A DNA stretch of 64,000 bases from Cytidiella melzeri. Its lineage: Eukaryota; Basidiomycota; Agaricomycetes; Polyporales; Irpicaceae. The DNA is taken from contig JABYQR010000101.1 of NCBI GenBank assembly GCA_022592445.1, positions 1 to 64,000 of the forward strand, in the 5' to 3' direction. The notes beneath the pieces were generated by a model. It was given only the letters and a program-made list of their open reading frames with translations, ran no database searches and had not been told where the DNA came from. The translations under genes were made by a program, and so were the position numbers. Within the stretch, counting starts at the first letter, position 1. Each line of letters starts with the position of its first letter. This document shows, in pieces, positions 59,701 to 64,000 of this stretch.

Positions 59701-59899
59701 GGGGGTGGACCTCGACTACTGGAGTGCCAGGAATGAGCAGTTCTTCGTCAACCATCGCAAGGCGATACTGGACGGTAAAGTCCAGCCCAAAACCGCTCAA
59801 GAATGGCGCCGGACGTTGCCTCATAGGAAGGCTGCAAAGATGAACGTGCTGACGAACATTGGTGAACTCTCAGGTCGTGCCTTACCCGCTGCAATGTAA
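56773..59899 (+). CDS. CACTA cargo ORF: large unknown protein with RS repeats
   Basis: Exons 56773-57852 and 57932-59899 (intron GTGAGC...GTCAG, in phase) give 1,015 residues. The N-terminal domain has many aromatic residues (LPLPWPWLYTRLANQLHYW, HWPSS repeats near its end) and a region that could bind a partner (STICLVGDKADQSTTDRLGL). The middle holds a run of RRRSRSP units (residues about 510-590), and the C-terminal domain reads MPSYFNLVPLGLGLIEHRH and WSARNEQFFVNHRKAILDGK. Similar unnamed proteins are, to my memory, repeated in Agaricomycete genomes, fitting a transposon-borne family. The start codon overlaps that of the opposite-strand transposase within CATG, so one start is probably elsewhere. 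Confidence 0.75.
58441..58620 (+). repeat. 21-bp tandem repeat coding for RRRSRSP
   Basis: The unit CGACGTCGTTCTCGCTCGCCT and close variants stand in two runs, of about four and three copies, separated by a short diverged piece. All are in frame with the cargo ORF. Confidence 0.9.
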
Positions 59900-61175
59900 C
59901 TTCGCGCTTCATCGTCATGTCCTCCATGTTGTCTCTTTTCTACGCTGGGACTGTTATATATTTCGGAAACGTATGCTAATCAGTAGACTGGAATGTCAGG
60001 ATTGCGCGCTGGTACGCTGAGTGCAGTGGGGCTTCGCACTCTGTTCAGACATGGCAATATGGTCTTTGCTGACTGTCGCTATTGGTACGTGCCCATTCTA
60101 TCCAGTCACGCGCAGAGTGTATACGTAAAATGGAACTTATTCGATGCCTGGTGAGCCAATTTTCAAGTCCTCCGCCACAACAGAGTGCGCTCAAAATCAT
60201 GCTATACTTTGTTGTGCGTATAATGTCTATTACAGTGATTTGAGATCATACATTCCAGCTCGCGTGCTCGTATGATATTCAGACGGCGCCGACAACACGT
60301 CCAAGGCCGGATACTTGGATCTCGAAACTGGAGCGAAAATGTAAAAGTAAATGTCAATTGGGAGTTGGCGAAACGAGGGGAGTCTGAATGAATGTGTGAG
60401 AGCTGTTCATACCGAGCAGTTTTGGAGGTGAGAGACTGACCGTTGAGCCTGCGGATAAATGGCACGGCGCTGATTATGGGCCAGTTTTTGTGTCACAGTA
60501 AAGTAGTCATTGAGAGTAGTTTGTCTACTGATCTTCAGACATGAGAGCGCATATTAAATTCATGATACTCACTTGTAGCGAGCGAGAGAGCGCTGCGCAG
60601 GCGAACCACAGATATTGACAGTTTCCGGCAGAGCCAGGGAGGTTCTTGACATTAACAAGACGAACATCAGTTATTGCGTTAACTGCAGATACATTTGTAC
60701 TTACAATTGCATGCATATATGCTCGGTGCGCCGCTGCCAAAGAAGCTCGACAGACTTCACAAGCTTGCGGCATGCAAAGGAAAGCTCTTGCGCACTGGTT
60801 ACCATGCATGCCTGAGTGATACACATCTCTACCGTGCAGGCAAAATTGACAATGTTGGCGGACATGTTATCGTCGCCATTGAAGCCGTCTTTGAGCGCGA
60901 CGAAAGATTCCGCCAACGAAATCACTTGCTTAAGGGCAGCGTGCGAGTCCGGATCGCCCTGAATGACTGGCTCGACCTTCTTCCATGCGAGCCTAGATTC
61001 CAGTGGTGCTTCTGACATTGTGAGTGTCTTGGTGCGATGTATTCGTTCGAATTCAAGTATGTCAATCATATAGTATACAGCGCGCGCGCAGCGCTAGCTG
61101 TTGACGTCCCGCACATTTCCTTACAGAATATCTCACCAATATTGGGCACCAAGGATATTCGCACAATATGTAAAT
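59900..61175. other. Right subterminal part of the CACTA element
   Basis: Beyond the stop of the large cargo ORF no plus-strand gene is seen. On the minus strand there is one candidate coding stretch (60829-61018, listed separately). The last 50 bp before the inverted repeat hold several AATATT/ATATTG motifs that could be transposase-binding sites. Confidence 0.5.
60829..61018 (-). CDS. Possible first exon of a helical protein at the right element end
   Basis: Starting at ATG 61018 the minus strand reads MSEAPLESRLAWKKVEPVIQ, then HAALKQVISLAESFVALKDG, and ends before a donor GTAGAG. The pattern is amphipathic helix. A next exon beginning LVKSVELLWQRR is possible (60769-60720). The gene would run inward from the right repeat, like the first gene from the left repeat. 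I do not recognise it and the later exons cannot be placed with confidence. Confidence 0.3.
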
Positions 61176-61232
61176 AATATCTCATATATTCAGCGCCTAT
61201 CTTTCAATAATAATCGACCCTGATGTGCAGTG
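61176..61232 (-). repeat. Right terminal inverted repeat (57 bp)
   Basis: Exact reverse complement of 51192-51248, ending GCAGTG, followed by CGT (61233-61235), the second target-site copy. Confidence 0.95.
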
Positions 61233-61235
61233 CGT

Positions 61236-61696
61236 ACTGCCGTAAATTGTGGCGAAGGTTGAGTACAACTAGTTGGGAAGTTGTGACGAGACGTGTTACT
61301 GTAACGCTCGCGTGCAGTCACACTTCCCACGGTGTCGAGTAACGAATTCGCTGAGCAGCTTGACTTTGAACGACCTACGTACAATTACACCACGCTCATA
61401 TACTAATCGTCTGTTTCCAGCCTGGGGACCATAATCCAAGACTCAAGTCCTTACGGCTCAGACTTACCCGTGAAAAGGTAGTACTACAGACGTAGACCGA
61501 CTCCTACTTACTCATTAGGTGGGTGAGATACATATCATCGAAGATAGATCAGCATGGATAACGCGTTGACAGACAGGACTCCTTGACTCAGTGCATTTTC
61601 TGTCGTGGTGGTAAAGTCCACTATGTCTGCCGCTACGTTCGAGTTTGACTTGGACAAGATGGGGGCCGCATTGGAATACCTCGGCCAGTGTTTCAA
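61236..61696. other. Flank between the transposon and the F-box gene
   Basis: About 460 bp that should hold the F-box gene promoter. A frame opening at ATG 61624 (MSAATFEFDLDKMGAALEYL) looks protein-like, but its donor at 61730 does not keep phase with the F-box exon, so it is not included. Confidence 0.5.
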
Positions 61697-63291
61697 ATGG
61701 CTCGCTGGGGAAGGGGACAAAGCACAATGGTATGTACGTCATATACGTTCTGCAAACAGATAGTCAAGTTCATATCTTGTTTAGTGTCGGTATCGCAAAG
61801 CAGCTTAACTTCCAAGAGGCAGGTCGATATTTCTCTATCGCGTTTCGCAGCTTTTATGAACGGTCTACAGATCACCCAGGCGACCAAATCTTTGCTGCAA
61901 AACATCTCCGATGCACAAACTCGACTGACACCGATCAATCGTCTCCCGTCTGAGATCCTAGGGGCCATTTTCGAGCACGTCTTGGACCCGAATTTCTCAG
62001 CAGACGTCAGTCTCAAGCTCATGGACTTCAAGTGGCTAGATATTCAATCTGTCTGTCGCCACTGGAGGGACGTCGCTCTGACTACGCCGGTGCTCTGGAG
62101 CCACGTTCGGATTGTGTACCCCTACCGTGAGAGTTTTCCAAAAACACTTTTGATAAACCTTGGGCGTTCGGGCACGGTTCCTCTTTCCATTTGTCTCCGG
62201 GATGAAGGCGATGGAACGATCGTCTGCTTGGATCTCATGGACAATTTCGAACCGCATACATGGCGTATCCGTGAGCTACATATGGAACGTATCCAGTTCG
62301 CCGACCTAGACTTCTATTTACGAGAGGCACATCAACTGGAATTACTGGACGTCGACAACCCCCTGCAGCCTGAAGGTTATGTCCAAGGATCCGTCACCGG
62401 TCGTCAATGGCAAGCTCCACGACTGAGCACGTTCATCGCGAGGAATTTCACACACTGGCATGAAGCAGCATTCCGGGCGTTACGCCATCTTGTCCTCGTG
62501 AATCAGCAATTTGACATCCAACTTCTCCATGGCTTCTACAGGGTGCTCGAGGAGAACCCGCGACTGGAAGATCTCGTCCTACACGAAATCAAGGCAAAGA
62601 TGGACGCGTTACTTCCCCTCAACATGCTCCACTTGAGGCGCATCTCTACCAAGAACATGCCCGATTTAATCGATGAACTCTACTATTTTGAGTTTTTGCC
62701 ATCTACGGCCTAATACAGGAGAGCTGCAAAATAGAGGGATGGGATGCAAAGCCCGTGGTAGATGAGCTGTGGCTAGGGTTGCTGCAGACGCCACAATACG
62801 AACTCGATGCCTTTCATTATGATAGGATGTTGGACCGCTGTGCATCCGGGCTGGGGTACCAGTACAAGCTCAAGAAAATCGTTCTAATTTACTGCATCCC
62901 TTTGTGGCTCGACTACATCGCTCGAAACGGCTTTTTTCCCTGCCTGGAAGAATTACAAATTCACGACCAACAGCACCAAGACGGACCTGCAATCTTGGAT
63001 TTCTTGGAAATGAGAGCGCAAATGGAACACCCGATCCGAACGTTGCGCTTCGTACAGGATCCCGAGGCTGGCTGTGTATCTGAAGCTTTCCTGGCGTGGA
63101 AAGACAGCAGCTCGAGGTTCACACGGTTTGTTCCACACGTTGTGTTTGAGGATCCTGGCAAACGAGCCCCGCGGATGGAACTGCCGGCGCTGTGTACGAC
63201 CAGCTCTGCGGTCCATTCGTACTGGCCGTCGTGGGAGTCGGCCATGTACAAGAAAAGAGATAGCACCAGGATGACCCGTCCCTCTGCCTGA
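61697..63291 (+). pseudogene. F-box protein with leucine-rich C-terminal region, one frameshift
   Basis: F-box proteins are substrate adaptors of SCF ubiquitin ligases. The F-box is clear (INRLPSEILGAIFEHVLDP, then WLDIQSVCRHWRDVALTTPVLW), followed by leucine-rich segments (LRHLVLVNQQFDIQLLHGF). The frame stops at 62713. The rest of the protein continues in the +1-shifted frame from 62689 (GLIQESCKIEGWDAKPVVDELW) to 63291. No intron of workable size bridges the two, so a one-base indel is likely, either a real mutation or a sequence error. The N-terminus is uncertain: ATG 61697 with an intron to about 61785, or ATG 61855. Confidence 0.75.
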
Positions 63292-64000
63292 AGGTGCTTT
63301 CGACCAAATTGAGGGAAGGCAGGCATAGAAGCAACCTCGTTTACCTTGGTTGTTCTCAGCGTGACACTTCTCGCGGAAAACCCGATCGTTCTGCTCACGT
63401 TTCTGAGTCTTCGCTTCACAGATTTGCTATCCCGGCTGTATGTTACTTTTTGCTTCAATTTGACTCGTGGCCGCATTGACTGCAAGCTTGTTAGTCGCTA
63501 CGTAATTTTGCGCTTTAGACAACGTCGGACGTTGTTCAAGTAGGCAGTACTTGGTACGTAACTTCTATTACGTTAGGGCCCTCACGGTTAGTAGCATTTG
63601 CGAAACACTTCGTGGATGGGGCACCGAGCCACTGAAGTACCAGTAAGTGCTACTGAGGACTAGCAACACGACATTCAAGGATTGGCGGCCGTATCTCTTG
63701 TAGAGCATGCTCTAGCACAACATGCCAAGAGTTTCAATTCAAGTTAGGACGCAAAATGAGCGGCAGAGACGAGCCACAGTGTGAGGAAACACAGATGCAT
63801 CGTGCGACGGACTAAAGAATCAGTTTCATGTCAGTATGCTACTCGTTCAACAGCTTCTCAAACCATGGATATATAGACTCACTAGCATCATATCACCCGT
63901 AGCCAGTCACACAAACCATGATTCGCCACCACGAAAGCATGGTAGATCAACCAATCCATCTAACCATAAAGCTACAACTGAGTACATTGTACATAGCTAT
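63292..64000. other. 3' flank of the F-box gene
   Basis: About 700 bp to the window edge with no credible gene, repeat or RNA on either strand. Confidence 0.5.

Larger units (their letters stand above)
51192..61232. mobile_element. CACTA (EnSpm)-type DNA transposon, 10,041 bp
   Basis: The block is bounded by perfect 57-bp inverted repeats starting CACTG, with CGT duplicated outside. CACTG/CACTA ends with 3-bp duplications are the hallmark of the CACTA superfamily. Inside lie a Tnp2-like transposase C-terminal half (-), three further gene models (+), a possible fifth gene at the right end (-), tandem repeats and a subterminal hairpin. The repeats being identical suggests recent movement. The transposase seems to lack its N-terminal half, so this copy may depend on another for mobility. 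The element separates two members of one F-box family. Confidence 0.87.

Noticed and set aside
1..64000. CRISPR arrays, operons or bacterial signals
   Set aside because: The DNA is eukaryotic with spliced genes; the only regular repeats are coding tandem repeats and the non-coding array in the transposon.

Overview
This is nuclear DNA of a filamentous basidiomycete, most likely an Agaricomycete. The genes are split by many short introns (about 48-60 nt, GT...AG with a few GC...AG). The protein set fits as well: Mre11, Est1/Smg7, Rsc6/Swp73, a Rad5/16-type SNF2 ATPase, a GT49 glycosyltransferase and an F-box protein, together with Ty1/copia and CACTA-type transposons. I built the gene models by hand from homology and splice sites. 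Where I list exons, the reading phase closes at every junction unless I say otherwise.

Layout. 1-2672: 3' part of mre11 (+). 2712-8228: complete Ty1/copia retrotransposon with identical 441-bp LTRs, inserted 39 bp past the mre11 stop. 8234-10671: gene-poor. 10672-15640: 18-exon gene for an EF-hand protein with cysteine-rich modules (+). 16241-17651: FAD synthase (-). 18693-20845: secreted amidase-signature enzyme (+). 21446-24440: SNF2 ATPase (+). 24743-28190: tandem duplication holding a decayed and a nearly intact copy of a beta-trefoil-like gene. 28529-29079: small unknown gene (-), head to head with 29124-32534, an Est1/Smg7 homologue (+). 33311-45490: 20-exon gene for a protein of about 3,703 residues with a PH domain, a long RS-rich tract and a coiled coil (+). 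46038-47643: Rsc6/Swp73 (+). 48033-49784: GT49 glycosyltransferase (-). 50209-50970: decayed F-box relative (-). 51192-61232: 10-kb CACTA-type DNA transposon with perfect 57-bp terminal inverted repeats and 3-bp target duplications. 61697-63291: F-box gene carrying a frameshift (+).

Two parts of the window are dynamic. The copia element looks recent: its two LTRs appear identical, it has a perfect 5-bp target duplication and its 1,524-codon ORF is open. The CACTA element carries at least four gene models on both strands. One is the C-terminal half of a Tnp2-like transposase; the other three (a coiled-coil protein, a basic 256-residue protein and a 1,015-residue RS-repeat protein) match no family I recognise. 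The rest is ordinary chromosomal housekeeping: DNA repair, chromatin remodelling, telomere or RNA decay, flavin synthesis and glycosylation. No functional cluster links these genes.
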